Notes under the pieces: generated by a model
Told to the model about the DNA's origin: nothing
The model's input: the letters and a program-made list of their open reading frames with translations, nothing else
The model's database searches: none
Made by a program: the position numbers and the translations under genes
From: Litorivivens sp041624475
Lineage (GTDB): Bacteria > Pseudomonadota > Gammaproteobacteria > Pseudomonadales > Spongiibacteraceae
Direction of reading: 5' to 3'
Assembly: GCF_041624475.1 (NCBI RefSeq)
Contig: NZ_JBFJUX010000005.1
Coordinates: 147,086 to 211,085 of the forward strand
Length of the DNA stretch: 64,000 nucleotides
Shown: positions 7,291-16,086 of the stretch, piece by piece
How the letters are laid out: the number at the start of each line of letters is the position of its first letter
How positions within the stretch are numbered: position 1 is the first letter of the stretch

Positions 7291-9593
7291 GAAAAATCTG
7301 GGATATTCACGGCGGCGTTCACCCGCCGGAAAACAAGACACAATCGCTGCAGCGCGGCATTGAAAATGCGGGCATTCCACCCGTTCTGGTACACCCGCTG
7401 TCCCAACATATCGGCGCACCGGCAGCGCCCATCGTTGAAGTGGGCCAGAGCGTGCTGAAAGGCCAGATGATCGCCGAAGCCAAGGGCTTTGTTAGCGTAC
7501 CCGTGCACGCCGCCAGTTCCGGCACCGTCAGCGCCATTGAGCATCGGGAAATTCCACATCCTTCGGGTCTGCTTGCGCCCTGCATCGTAATAGACACTGA
7601 CGGCAAAGACGAGTGGATCGAACTCGATCCGGTAGACGACTACACTGCGCTGGAGAAAGCCGACCTGCTGCACCGGATTCGCGATTGCGGCATTGCCGGC
7701 ATGGGCGGCGCCGGCTTTCCCTCTGCAGTAAAACTCAGCACCCGCGATGATGCGGTGATCGATACGCTGATTATCAATGGCACAGAGTGCGAGCCCTATA
7801 TCACTGCCGACGACATGCTGATGCGTGAGCGCGCGGATCAGATCATTGCCGGCATTAAAATCCTCCAGCATCTGATTCAGCCCACCGAGCAAACGCTGAT
7901 AGGCGTCGAGGACAACAAGCCGGAAGGCATCGCCGCACTGCGCCAAGCGGCCGAAGACAGCAATATTGAAATCGTGGTGTTTCCCACCAAATATCCCTCG
8001 GGCGGCGAAAAGCAGCTGATCCAGATCCTGACGGGCCGTGAAGTACCTTCCGGCGGCCTGCCGGCAGACGTGGGCATTGTTTGCCAGAACATCGGCACCA
8101 CCGTCGCCATTCATCGGGCGGTACAGTTCGGCGAGCCGCTGATTTCCCGCATCACCACGGTAACCGGAGAGGCGTGCAGCGCTCCCGGTAACTTTGAAGT
8201 GCTGCTGGGCACCCCCGTAGATTACCTGCTCAAACTCGGCGGTTTTAACCAGCAGCAGTGTCTTCGCCTAGTGATGGGCGGGCCGATGATGGGCTTCACC
8301 CTGAAAGACACCTCAGTGCCAGTGGTGAAAACCACTAACTGTCTGCTGGCGCCGACAACAGAAGAGCTGCCGCCACCACCGCCGGCACAGGCCTGTATTC
8401 GCTGCGGCCTGTGCGCAGAGGCCTGCCCGGTTTCACTGCTGCCCCAGCAGATGTACTGGTTCGCCCGTGGCAAGGAATACGAAAAGCTCGAAGACCACAA
8501 CCTGTTTGATTGCATCGAATGCGGCGCCTGCTCCTACGCCTGCCCCAGCAATATTCCGCTGGTGCAGTACTACCGCGCTTCCAAAGCGGAAATTCGCAAG
8601 CAGCAGCAGGAAAAGGTGAAATCCGAACACGCCAAGGCGCGCTTTGAAGCACGGCAGCTGCGCATCGAACGCGAAGAGGCGGAAAAAGAAGCCCGCCGCA
8701 AAGCCCGCCAGGAAGCCGCCAAGAAAAAAGCCGCCGCTGGCAAAGACCCGATCAAGGCAGCACAGGAAAAAGCTGCCGCGCCTGCGGTCGACCCGGCACA
8801 AGCTGCTATTGAGAAAGCCATGGCCAAGCGCAGCGGCGAGGCTCCGCAGGAAAGCAGTGAGGAAACACTGGCGCGCCTGCAAAAAGCCGTAGAAACTGCC
8901 GAAAAGCGCCTCGAAAGCGCCAGCGCTAAACTCAAGGAAGCAGAAGCCGCCGACGCGCCGAACCTGGGTGCCCTGCAAACCGCCCATGAACGCATGACCG
9001 AAAAGCTGGCCAAGGCAAAAGAAGAACTGCAACAGCACCAGCAGGTCTCCTCCGGCGCTTCGGACACTAACGATCCTGCGGCTGCAGCCATTGCCCGTGC
9101 CCAGGCAGCCCGCGCCAGCAAGGAAGACAAAAGCCCGCTGGAAAAAGCCCAGGAGCAGGTGGCGTCGCTGGAAAAACGCCTCACCAAATCCGAGCAGAAA
9201 CTGGCTGAAGCCAAGGAAAGCGGCTCCGACACCGCCGAGGTGCTGGAGCAATCCACCGCCAAACTGCGCGAAAAACTCGATGCCGCCCGCGCCGAGCTGG
9301 CGCAGATATCCGAAAGCGAAGCACCGGTGGCCGCAGCGGCCTCCACCAACGATCCGGCCCAGCTCGCCATCGAAAAAGCCATGGCCGCGCGGGAAGCGGC
9401 CGCCAAGCTGAGCCCGGAAGACAAAGCCCGAAAGGCACTGGAGTCGCTTGAAGCACGCGTGGAAAAAACCCGCGCCAAACTGGCAGAAGCCGAAGAAAGT
9501 GGTGCCGACACCGTTGAAGTACTGCGCGATACCCTCGCCAAGCTCGAAGACAAGCTGGCCGAGGCGCGCAAGGATGCAGGAGTTGAGGGATAA
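7287..9593 (+). CDS. rnfC: Rnf complex subunit RnfC, long form with repeat tail
   Basis: NADH/FMN-binding peripheral subunit, here 768 aa. The N-terminal ~360 residues carry the Nqo1-like fold (GMGGAGFPSAVKL, NGTECEPYITADD). Two 4Fe-4S motifs follow, CIRCGLCAEACPVS and CIECGACSYACPSNIP. From about residue 435 on, the protein is a long Ala/Glu/Lys-rich, probably coiled-coil tail with at least four repeats beginning DP(I/A)xxA, e.g. DPAQAAIEKAMA and NDPAQLAIEKAMA. Such tails are known from gammaproteobacterial RnfC and vary in length. The start overlaps the rnfB stop. Confidence 0.95.
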   Translation: MRKIWDIHGGVHPPENKTQSLQRGIENAGIPPVLVHPLSQHIGAPAAPIVEVGQSVLKGQMIAEAKGFVSVPVHAASSGTVSAIEHREIPHPSGLLAPCIVIDTDGKDEWIELDPVDDYTALEKADLLHRIRDCGIAGMGGAGFPSAVKLSTRDDAVIDTLIINGTECEPYITADDMLMRERADQIIAGIKILQHLIQPTEQTLIGVEDNKPEGIAALRQAAEDSNIEIVVFPTKYPSGGEKQLIQILTGREVPSGGLPADVGIVCQNIGTTVAIHRAVQFGEPLISRITTVTGEACSAPGNFEVLLGTPVDYLLKLGGFNQQQCLRLVMGGPMMGFTLKDTSVPVVKTTNCLLAPTTEELPPPPPAQACIRCGLCAEACPVSLLPQQMYWFARGKEYEKLEDHNLFDCIECGACSYACPSNIPLVQYYRASKAEIRKQQQEKVKSEHAKARFEARQLRIEREEAEKEARRKARQEAAKKKAAAGKDPIKAAQEKAAAPAVDPAQAAIEKAMAKRSGEAPQESSEETLARLQKAVETAEKRLESASAKLKEAEAADAPNLGALQTAHERMTEKLAKAKEELQQHQQVSSGASDTNDPAAAAIARAQAARASKEDKSPLEKAQEQVASLEKRLTKSEQKLAEAKESGSDTAEVLEQSTAKLREKLDAARAELAQISESEAPVAAAASTNDPAQLAIEKAMAAREAAAKLSPEDKARKALESLEARVEKTRAKLAEAEESGADTVEVLRDTLAKLEDKLAEARKDAGVEG

Positions 9594-9596
9594 AAT

Positions 9597-10640
9597 ATGG
9601 CCTTGTTAACCGTCAGCTCACCCCACGCCCACGGGCCCATGAGTACGGCCACCGTCATGCGACTGGTGCTGCTCTCAACCCTGCCCGGCGTCTTCGCTCT
9701 CACGTATTTTTTCGGCTTCGGCACCCTCAGCAATATTTTGCTGGCCTCCTTGCTCGCACTGGGCATGGAAGCGCTGATACTGAAAATTCGCAAACGTCCC
9801 ATCGGTTTTTACCTGAACGACTGCAGCGCACTGGTGACCGCCGTGCTGCTGGGCATTGCCCTGCCCCCGGCCTCGCCCTGGTGGATTCTAGCCGTCGGCA
9901 TACTGTTTGCCATCGTCTTTGCCAAGCACCTCTACGGCGGCATGGGCTATAACCCCTTTAATCCGGCGATGGTCGGCTATGTGGTCTTGCTGATTTCCTT
10001 CCCGGTGCAAATGACCAGCTGGGTCGCGCCCATCGGCACCTTTAACGGAGAAGTGCTCGGCCCCATCGACGCGCTGATGCGCACCTTCAGTTTCAGTGGG
10101 GTCGATGCGGTCACCATGGCAACACCGCTCGATGTGCTCAAACAGAATAACTCGCTGCTGGTTGAAGACCTGTGGGCGAGCAACAGCCAGTTTGGCACAC
10201 TGGCCGGTGTCGGTTGGGAGTGGGCCAATGTCGGCTTCCTTCTGGGCGGGCTATACCTGCTGTATCGCCGGGTTTTTACCTGGCACGCGCCGATCAGCAT
10301 GCTGATGTCGCTTACCCTGCTGTCGGCCCTGTTTTACGACGGCGGCAGCTCCGCCTCCGGCGGTTCGCCCCTGTTTCACCTGTTCAGCGGTGCAACGATG
10401 CTCGGCGCCTTTTTTATTGTCACCGACCCGGTAACGTCTGCCGTATCGAACAAAGGCCGAATTATCTACGGTGCCTGTATCGGTATTCTGGTCTACCTGA
10501 TTCGCGTCTGGGGCAACTACCCCGACGCCATCGCCTTCTCGGTGCTGCTGATGAACTTCGCCGCTCCGCTGCTGGATCACTACACCCAGCCGCGCACCTA
10601 TGGACACAAGAAGAAAAACCTGCAGAAGGAGGCTGACTGA
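9597..10640 (+). CDS. rnfD: Rnf complex subunit RnfD (membrane, FMN-bearing)
   Basis: A 347-aa NqrB/RnfD family membrane protein with about nine helices. The SGAT segment within HLFSGATMLGAFF is the expected site of covalent FMN attachment through Thr. MGYNPFNPAM and the C-terminal IRVWGNYPDAIAFSVLLMN are conserved in the family. ATG 9597 lies 3 bp past the rnfC stop, and the TGA overlaps the rnfG ATG, so it is co-translated with its neighbours. Confidence 0.95.
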   Translation: MALLTVSSPHAHGPMSTATVMRLVLLSTLPGVFALTYFFGFGTLSNILLASLLALGMEALILKIRKRPIGFYLNDCSALVTAVLLGIALPPASPWWILAVGILFAIVFAKHLYGGMGYNPFNPAMVGYVVLLISFPVQMTSWVAPIGTFNGEVLGPIDALMRTFSFSGVDAVTMATPLDVLKQNNSLLVEDLWASNSQFGTLAGVGWEWANVGFLLGGLYLLYRRVFTWHAPISMLMSLTLLSALFYDGGSSASGGSPLFHLFSGATMLGAFFIVTDPVTSAVSNKGRIIYGACIGILVYLIRVWGNYPDAIAFSVLLMNFAAPLLDHYTQPRTYGHKKKNLQKEAD

Positions 10641-11281
10641 TGTTAGGACAATCAATTAGCCGCAACAGCCTTCTGCTGGGTCTTTTCGCGGCCTTTACCA
10701 GTGCCATTATTGCAAGCACCTACCTCGGCAGCCGCGACCAGATCAAGGCCAACATTCGCGCCGCCGAAGAAAAAGCTCTGCTGCAGATTATTTCCGAAGA
10801 TCGCCACGATAATTCCATGCTCGACAATACGGTCGCTACCGACAATGTCGAGCTGCTGGGTCTGCGTGAAAGCAAGGACATCTACCTCGCAACACAAGAC
10901 GGCCAGTTCGTCGGCGCGATCATTCCCGCTACCTCCCGTGAGGGCTACACCGGCGATATCGACCTGATTGTCGGCGTCAATCGCGACGGCAGCATCGCCG
11001 GCGTGCGGGTATTATCCCACCGTGAAACGCCCGGGCTGGGCGACGCGGTGGAGCGCAAGAAAAGCGATTGGGTTGACAGCTTTATCGGCAAAAGTCTGAA
11101 CAATCCACAACCGGCTCAGTGGGGTGTGACGAAAGACGGCGGTGTATTCGATACCTTTACCGGCGCCACCATTACTCCGCGTGCGGTGACTGGCGCAGTA
11201 TATAAAGCCTTGCAGTATTTCGATCAAAACCGCGACCATCTGATTGCGAGCGCGGAAAAGGAGATAAGCGGCGATGAGTGA
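10640..11281 (+). CDS. rnfG: Rnf complex subunit RnfG (periplasmic FMN protein)
   Basis: A 213-aa protein with one N-terminal membrane anchor and a periplasmic FMN-binding domain. The covalent flavin motif is the TGAT of DTFTGATITPRAVTGAV near the C terminus. HRETPGLGD is the second conserved family segment. The gene overlaps both rnfD (1 bp) and rnfE (8 bp). Confidence 0.95.
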   Translation: MLGQSISRNSLLLGLFAAFTSAIIASTYLGSRDQIKANIRAAEEKALLQIISEDRHDNSMLDNTVATDNVELLGLRESKDIYLATQDGQFVGAIIPATSREGYTGDIDLIVGVNRDGSIAGVRVLSHRETPGLGDAVERKKSDWVDSFIGKSLNNPQPAQWGVTKDGGVFDTFTGATITPRAVTGAVYKALQYFDQNRDHLIASAEKEISGDE

Positions 11282-11987
11282 CACAAACTACCGCGACCTG
11301 TCCCTGAACGGCTTGTGGAAAAACAACCCGGCCATCGTTCAACTGCTGGGCCTGTGCCCCCTGCTGGCGGTCACCGGCACGGTGGTGAACTCACTCGGTA
11401 TGGCGCTGGCAACGCTGTTTGTGTTGCTGGCCTCCAGCACCTCGGTCTCGCTGATTCGCGGCTTTGTGTCGGATGCCGTGCGTCTGCCTGCCTTCGTCAT
11501 GATCATCGCCTCGGCAGTGACCTGCACCGAACTGCTGATGCAAGCCTATACCTACGAGCTGTTTCAGATCCTCGGGATTTTTCTGCCACTGATCACAACC
11601 AACTGTTTGATTCTGGGCCGCGCCGATGCCTTCGCCAGCAAGAACAGCCTTGGCCCGGCGATGGTAGACGGGCTGATGATGGGGCTGGGCTTTGGCGTTA
11701 TTCTCGTGGTACTGGGTGCCCTGCGCGAGCTGGTCGGTACCGGGGCACTGTTTGCCAATATGGATCTGCTGTTCGGTGAAGGCGCTAAAAGCTGGAAAAT
11801 TGTTTTCTTCAAAGACTACAACCAGTTTCTGGTGGCCATTCTGCCGCCCGGTGCCTTTATCGTTACCGGGCTTATTATCGCCGTAAAAAACATGATCGAC
11901 GACGGTATCAAAAAGCGCGAAGCGGCGCGTACCGCAGGGCAACCCAAGGAGAGCCGCCGAGTGCGGGTTACCGGCAATATCAGCTAG
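11274..11987 (+). CDS. rnfE: Rnf complex subunit RnfE (membrane)
   Basis: A 237-aa paralogue of RnfA. The conserved pairs LLGLCPLLAVTGTV and FLPLITTNCLILGRADAFA are present, including the cysteines expected to ligate the intramembrane cluster. It is the last gene of the rnf operon here: nth, which often follows, is absent, and the next genes are convergent. Confidence 0.95.
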   Translation: MSDTNYRDLSLNGLWKNNPAIVQLLGLCPLLAVTGTVVNSLGMALATLFVLLASSTSVSLIRGFVSDAVRLPAFVMIIASAVTCTELLMQAYTYELFQILGIFLPLITTNCLILGRADAFASKNSLGPAMVDGLMMGLGFGVILVVLGALRELVGTGALFANMDLLFGEGAKSWKIVFFKDYNQFLVAILPPGAFIVTGLIIAVKNMIDDGIKKREAARTAGQPKESRRVRVTGNIS

Positions 11988-12000
11988 CTCAAACTGCCAA

Positions 12001-12021
12001 GAGGCCGCCTCACGCGGCCTC
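12001..12021. terminator. GC-rich hairpin between rnfE and the convergent gene
   Basis: A perfect 8-bp stem (GAGGCCGC / GCGGCCTC, loop CTCAC) lies 14 bp after the rnfE stop and includes the stop of the convergent racemase-like gene. It has no T-run on the plus side, so intrinsic termination is uncertain. Confidence 0.35.
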
Positions 12022-13059
12022 GGTCGACAACACCAGCCCCAGATCGCCCTCTTCAATCAGGGGATCATCCAGATCCACCACAATTCTCGAATGTGCCAGG
12101 GTTCTTGCCCTGCCGGTGATATGGCTGTGCAAACCTTTGTTCGAACCAACTCTGGCTTCGCCCAACACCGTGCCACAAAAAACACTGCCCCGCGGCGAGC
12201 ACGTTTCCAGCCACTGCCCCTGCGCGATTTCGCCACGATCGTCCAACTGCGCTAGTCGGGCCGATGTGCCAGTACCGGTTGGGCTGCGACAGATAACACC
12301 CGGATGCACATAGGTAGCTGAGGGCGATTCGAAACCCTCCTTGCCCTTAGCACGGGTCGGGCCGCAGAAGTGTAAAAAGGAAAGCGTCGGGTTATCGTCA
12401 AAGTCCGGGTGGGCCAGCTGAAAATCCTGATTCACCGTTTTAACAAAGCGATCACCAAAGGCTGCCAGCTCCACCTCCTCTTCGCGCTGGAGTTCAAATC
12501 CTAGCGGCTCGGAATCCACCAGCGCATAAAACGCACCGCTCCATACCAGGTCGTAGCGAATCTCGCCAAAGTGCGGCAGCTTAACCCTGCAATCACGTTC
12601 AGCTACAAAGGCCGGTTCGCCCTGAGTCGTAATCGAGTCCACTCTGCTGTTTCTTATCCGCGCCTTGATATGGGCAAGGCCTGCCGGGGACTCCAGCACC
12701 AGAGGCTGCTCGCCATCGCCCTTCATGGGTACTAAGCCACTTTCCAGCACTGCGGTAGCAGTGCATATGGTGTTGGACCCGGAGTACATGGGGTAACCCA
12801 TCGCTTCCATGATGATGTAGCCGGCAGCTGCCTTGGGAGAACAAGGGCGCGTCACCAAATTGACAGACATATGCGGATCGCCATAGGGCTCCGACAACAA
12901 CAGCCGGCGCAAGCCATCGCCGTGACTCTCGATATAGCGCATCTGCTCTCGCACCGACTGCCCCGGCAAGTCACCGACGCCGCCAACCACGATGCGACTC
13001 ACATCGCCGCCACTGTGCATATCGATTAACTCAAGCGTTCTAATCCGACTCTGCTGCAT
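12010..13059 (-). CDS. Proline racemase superfamily protein with Ser/Thr active-site variant
   Basis: A 349-aa member of the proline racemase / hydroxyproline epimerase / trans-3-hydroxyproline dehydratase superfamily (N-terminal IDMHSGGDVSRIVVGG, C-terminal RSPTGTGTSARLAQL). The two catalytic cysteine positions read Ser93 (YSGSNTIC, where racemases have CGHGTIG) and Thr261 (SPTGTGTS, where racemases have SPCGTGTS). Cys/Thr enzymes are dehydratases and Ser/Cys enzymes can be epimerases; Ser/Thr is less clear. It is third in an operon after ectD and a dehydrogenase, overlapping the latter by 20 bp. A cyclic imino acid or hydroxylated amino acid substrate is likely; the exact reaction is unknown. 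Confidence 0.8.
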   Translation of the reverse strand: MQQSRIRTLELIDMHSGGDVSRIVVGGVGDLPGQSVREQMRYIESHGDGLRRLLLSEPYGDPHMSVNLVTRPCSPKAAAGYIIMEAMGYPMYSGSNTICTATAVLESGLVPMKGDGEQPLVLESPAGLAHIKARIRNSRVDSITTQGEPAFVAERDCRVKLPHFGEIRYDLVWSGAFYALVDSEPLGFELQREEEVELAAFGDRFVKTVNQDFQLAHPDFDDNPTLSFLHFCGPTRAKGKEGFESPSATYVHPGVICRSPTGTGTSARLAQLDDRGEIAQGQWLETCSPRGSVFCGTVLGEARVGSNKGLHSHITGRARTLAHSRIVVDLDDPLIEEGDLGLVLSTEAA

Positions 13060-14155
13060 AGGGCGCTCCTATTCGTTCCCATTTTGAATCGGGTACGACA
13101 ACCAGATTGCCGATAAAACCTTTTGCCATGAAATCTTTCTGCGCCTGATGGAATTCAGACAACCGATAGGTGCGATGCAACAGCGGCTTTATCTCGCCGC
13201 TTTCAATGTATTTGAGCAAGCGCCGAAAGGCCTTGCGAGTACCCTGCGATGATCCGTGCAACTCCAGCTGCTTTAGATACATGGTACGCAAATCCAGTGG
13301 TACTACCGGCCCCGCAATGGCCCCGGCAGTGGTATAGCGCCCTTCCGGCCGCAGAATTCTCAGCAGGTCGTTGAACATATCACCGCCCACCAGATCGGCA
13401 ACCACATCAATGGGCTTTCCTTGACTTACTTCGTTTGCCGCATCAACCAAGTCGCCGCCATTGCGGGTAATAACCCCCTCCGCGCCAATCGCCGTCATGG
13501 CCTTTTCTTTACCCAATGCGGTAACCGCGTAGGGGATAGCGCCGCGTGCCCGGCACAGCTGGATCAGCCCGGAGCCAACACCGCCGGAAGCGCCTGTAAT
13601 CAGTACTCGCTCATTCTCAGCAACCCGGGCCCGATCCAGCATGTGCTCTGCAGTCAGGTAAGCACAGCAAAAGGTCGCCAACTGCGCATCATCCAGATCA
13701 CTGTCGATGGTGTGGGCATTTTCCGCTGGCACCGTCGTGTACTCAGCATAGCCGCCGTCCCGGCCATGTCCGATATAGTCAATATCAGCAAGGCTGTCAT
13801 CGCCTTCCGGCCTGTTATACAGGCTGAAATCTACAACAACCCGCTGGCCGATTCTGGACTCAGGCACTCCATCACCCACGGCAGCGATGTAACCGACCGT
13901 GTCAGTTCCTTGTATCCGGGGAAAGGTCAGGGTAGAACGGCCCCGACGCCAGGTAGAAACCGAATTGGGATCGGTTTCCGTACCGTAAGCCCCCTTGCGC
14001 ACCCACACATCGGTATTGTTCATACCACAGGCACTGACCTCTACAAGCACTTCACCCGCCTCCGGCGCCGGCACGGCGACGTCGTCACGGTATTCCAGCT
14101 GATCCAGTTCGCCGTGCCCTTTCAGCAACACGGCTTTCATCGTCCGAGGCAACAT
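13040..14155 (-). CDS. Medium-chain dehydrogenase/reductase (quinone oxidoreductase-like)
   Basis: A 371-aa MDR enzyme with an N-terminal GroES-like fold (MKAVLLKGHGELDQLEYRDD, then GTDTVGYIAAVGDGV) and a Rossmann domain with GASGGVGSGLIQL for NAD(P)H. The usual Cys-His-Glu zinc ligands are not clearly kept (SACGMNNTDVW), which suggests a zinc-free or atypical enzyme. AAGGAG lies well placed before ATG 14155. It is sandwiched between an ectoine hydroxylase gene (17-bp gap) and the racemase-family gene (overlap), so it probably oxidises or reduces an intermediate of the same pathway. Confidence 0.8.
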   Translation of the reverse strand: MLPRTMKAVLLKGHGELDQLEYRDDVAVPAPEAGEVLVEVSACGMNNTDVWVRKGAYGTETDPNSVSTWRRGRSTLTFPRIQGTDTVGYIAAVGDGVPESRIGQRVVVDFSLYNRPEGDDSLADIDYIGHGRDGGYAEYTTVPAENAHTIDSDLDDAQLATFCCAYLTAEHMLDRARVAENERVLITGASGGVGSGLIQLCRARGAIPYAVTALGKEKAMTAIGAEGVITRNGGDLVDAANEVSQGKPIDVVADLVGGDMFNDLLRILRPEGRYTTAGAIAGPVVPLDLRTMYLKQLELHGSSQGTRKAFRRLLKYIESGEIKPLLHRTYRLSEFHQAQKDFMAKGFIGNLVVVPDSKWERIGAPYAAESD

Positions 14156-14172
14156 TCAGTTCTCCTTCAGAT

Positions 14173-15156
14173 TCAGTTTGTGAAAACGTTGTGCTCCATC
14201 TCTGGTTCGTACGGCGCCTCACCGTTTATTGGCGCTGGCACCGCTGGCTCCACTGCGTCGTCACGCATTGTCAGGGGGCTGGCGCGGTTACGGGTCGCCA
14301 GAAATTCCGGCCGCGGCTGCAACCCGCAGTAAGGTTTTTGCATCTGGTTTTCTACGCTGTTGTAGACAAAAAACAGATTCGCCCGACTCCAGGGCGACAT
14401 ATTCATATTGGAGGCATGCAGGGTATTGCACTCGAACAGCAACAACGAACCAGGTGGACCTTTCGGTGCCTGTATCCCGCCTCGATTTGCCAACCACCGA
14501 AGCGCTGATTTTTCCGGCACACCGAGGCGCTGTTTTTTAAGAGAGTCTTTCCAATTATCTTCCGGTGTTCTATCAATGCAAGGCACAAAGAACTGATGCG
14601 ACCCAGGAATCAGCATAAGCGGACCATTAAATTCGTTGTTCTCTGTAAGCAGAATAGACGCCGACACGGCACGCATCCGCGGCATCCCGTCTTCAGAATG
14701 CCAGGTTTCGAAATCCGAATGCCAGTCAAAGCCACCTCCCTGAAAACCAAACTTGTCGTTGATTCTCGACTGATGCAGATAGACATCACTGCCCAGCAAT
14801 TGCTGCACCATGCCTAGAATACGAGGGTCGCGTGTCAGATTGGAAAAACGCTGGGAAAGAGTGTGCATGGAAAAAACGGAGCGCAGTTCGCCATTGGCGG
14901 GATCGGCGATTACGCGATCAGAATTCATCGCCTCGCTGTCACGTGCTAACGCCGCCAGCTCATCAAAAAACGGTTCTACTCGCTCGCGTCCAAAAAAGCC
15001 TTCAAACCACAAAAACCCATCGCGCTCGTAGCGCGACAGTGCGCATTCATCCAAAGGGCCGTGCCAGCGAAAACGTGCACTTGAATGTACGACCGGGTCA
15101 AGCCTGGGAAAAGGTTCCAGCGGCTCTCCGCGCCGCGTAGGGTAAGCATCTTGCAT
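14173..15156 (-). CDS. ectD: Ectoine hydroxylase-type Fe(II)/2-oxoglutarate dioxygenase
   Basis: A 327-aa PhyH-family dioxygenase with the EctD signature segment, of which WHSDFETWHSEDGMPRMRA is the core. Iron ligands are H146, D148 and H247 (CNTLHASN), and R258 is the expected 2-oxoglutarate arginine. Residues that contact ectoine in EctD structures are also present: Gln129 (LHQSRIN), Thr151-Trp152 and Ser165. EctD converts ectoine to 5-hydroxyectoine. It starts at ATG 15156 with AAGGAG upstream. No ectABC is in the window; the operon partners are a dehydrogenase and a racemase-family enzyme, so a catabolic or alternative substrate (for example proline) is possible. Confidence 0.88.
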   Translation of the reverse strand: MQDAYPTRRGEPLEPFPRLDPVVHSSARFRWHGPLDECALSRYERDGFLWFEGFFGRERVEPFFDELAALARDSEAMNSDRVIADPANGELRSVFSMHTLSQRFSNLTRDPRILGMVQQLLGSDVYLHQSRINDKFGFQGGGFDWHSDFETWHSEDGMPRMRAVSASILLTENNEFNGPLMLIPGSHQFFVPCIDRTPEDNWKDSLKKQRLGVPEKSALRWLANRGGIQAPKGPPGSLLLFECNTLHASNMNMSPWSRANLFFVYNSVENQMQKPYCGLQPRPEFLATRNRASPLTMRDDAVEPAVPAPINGEAPYEPEMEHNVFTN

Positions 15157-15235
15157 AGTTTCTCCTTACAATTTGGTCCTTTGTCCTCCTTGTGAATTAC
15201 CCCACGAAAGATGCGCTAGAAACACATCCAAAAAA

Positions 15236-15258
15236 AAAGGGGAGTCACGCTCCCCTTT
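15236..15258 (-). terminator. Intrinsic terminator of sodB
   Basis: A 9-bp stem AAAGGGGAG / CTCCCCTTT with a 5-base loop is followed, on the minus strand, by a run of T. It lies 26 bp past the sodB stop. Confidence 0.75.
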
Positions 15259-15283
15259 ACTGACCTATGCTACCGATCGCCCA

Positions 15284-15910
15284 TCAGGCCGCAAACTTAA
15301 ACTGAGTCGCCGCCCGCTCGGGGTTGGCAAAGTTTTCTTCTACAAATTTCCAGTTGACGATATTCCAGATGGCCTCGAGATATTTCGGCCGCGCATTGCG
15401 GTAGTCTATGTAGTAGGCATGCTCCCAGACATCAACGGTCAGCAGAGGTACATATCGGTCACCGGCTATCGGCGTATCTGCATCGTCGGTATTGATGATT
15501 TCGAGCTTTTTGTCCTGACTATTAACTTTCACCAGCCAGGTCCAGCCCGAACCGAAATTGGCCGCAGCCTTGGCGTTGAACTCTTCCTTGAATTTCTCAA
15601 TAGAACCGAAGCAGTGCTCGATACACGATTTCAGTTCGCCACTCGGCCCGCTCCCAGCTTCCGGGCTAAGACAGTGCCAATAAAAAGTATGGTTCCAGAC
15701 CTGAGCCGCCTGATTGAACAATTTTCCATCGGCACTTTTAACAATATCTTCAAGATCGCGCTTTTCATCGTCTGTGTCTTTCACCAGATCATTCAGGGTA
15801 TCGACGTATTTCTGATGATGTTTCCCATAGTGAAATTCCAAAGTCTCTTTTGAGATATGGGGCTCAAGCGCGTTTTTTTCGTACGGAAGGTCTGGCAGTG
15901 TAAAGCTCAC
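15284..15910 (-). CDS. sodB: Superoxide dismutase, iron type
   Basis: Dismutates superoxide in the cytoplasm. The 208-aa product has all four metal ligands: H27, H74 (VWNHTFYW), D160 and H164 (DVWEHAYYIDY). Segments such as AAANFGSGWTWLV and WNHTFYWHC point to the Fe/cambialistic branch. The start is a GTG at 15910 with GGAGG upstream (VSFTLPDLPYEKNALEPHIS, read with initiator Met); the longer frame to 15982 adds a Cys/Arg-rich leader not found in the family. Confidence 0.95.
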   Translation of the reverse strand: MSFTLPDLPYEKNALEPHISKETLEFHYGKHHQKYVDTLNDLVKDTDDEKRDLEDIVKSADGKLFNQAAQVWNHTFYWHCLSPEAGSGPSGELKSCIEHCFGSIEKFKEEFNAKAAANFGSGWTWLVKVNSQDKKLEIINTDDADTPIAGDRYVPLLTVDVWEHAYYIDYRNARPKYLEAIWNIVNWKFVEENFANPERAATQFKFAA

Positions 15911-16086
15911 GATAATCCTCCTTCTCCGTTTGAATAAGTGTCTCAACTCACTCCGACAACAGTCAGACGAGAAGTTGCACAACCATTAGCGCGGAGGCTA
16001 CGCAGGGCAGCAGGACATGACCAGCATCTGCCCGGCATAAAGTCAAAATTGCCTATATTTCTCGATAAAAATGTGACATTCGGCGC

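Noticed and set aside
9000..9593. CRISPR-like repetition within rnfC
   Set aside because: The periodicity comes from protein-level repeats of the coiled-coil tail; repeats are not identical at DNA level and have no spacers.
8570..9802. Long minus-strand Ser/Ala-rich frame opposite rnfC
   Set aside because: It is a shadow of the Ala/Glu/Lys-rich tail of rnfC; it lacks a ribosome-binding site and family motifs.
15911..15982. Longer sodB start at 15982
   Set aside because: The added residues are Cys/Arg-rich and unlike SodB; GTG 15910 has the better ribosome-binding site and matches the family N terminus.
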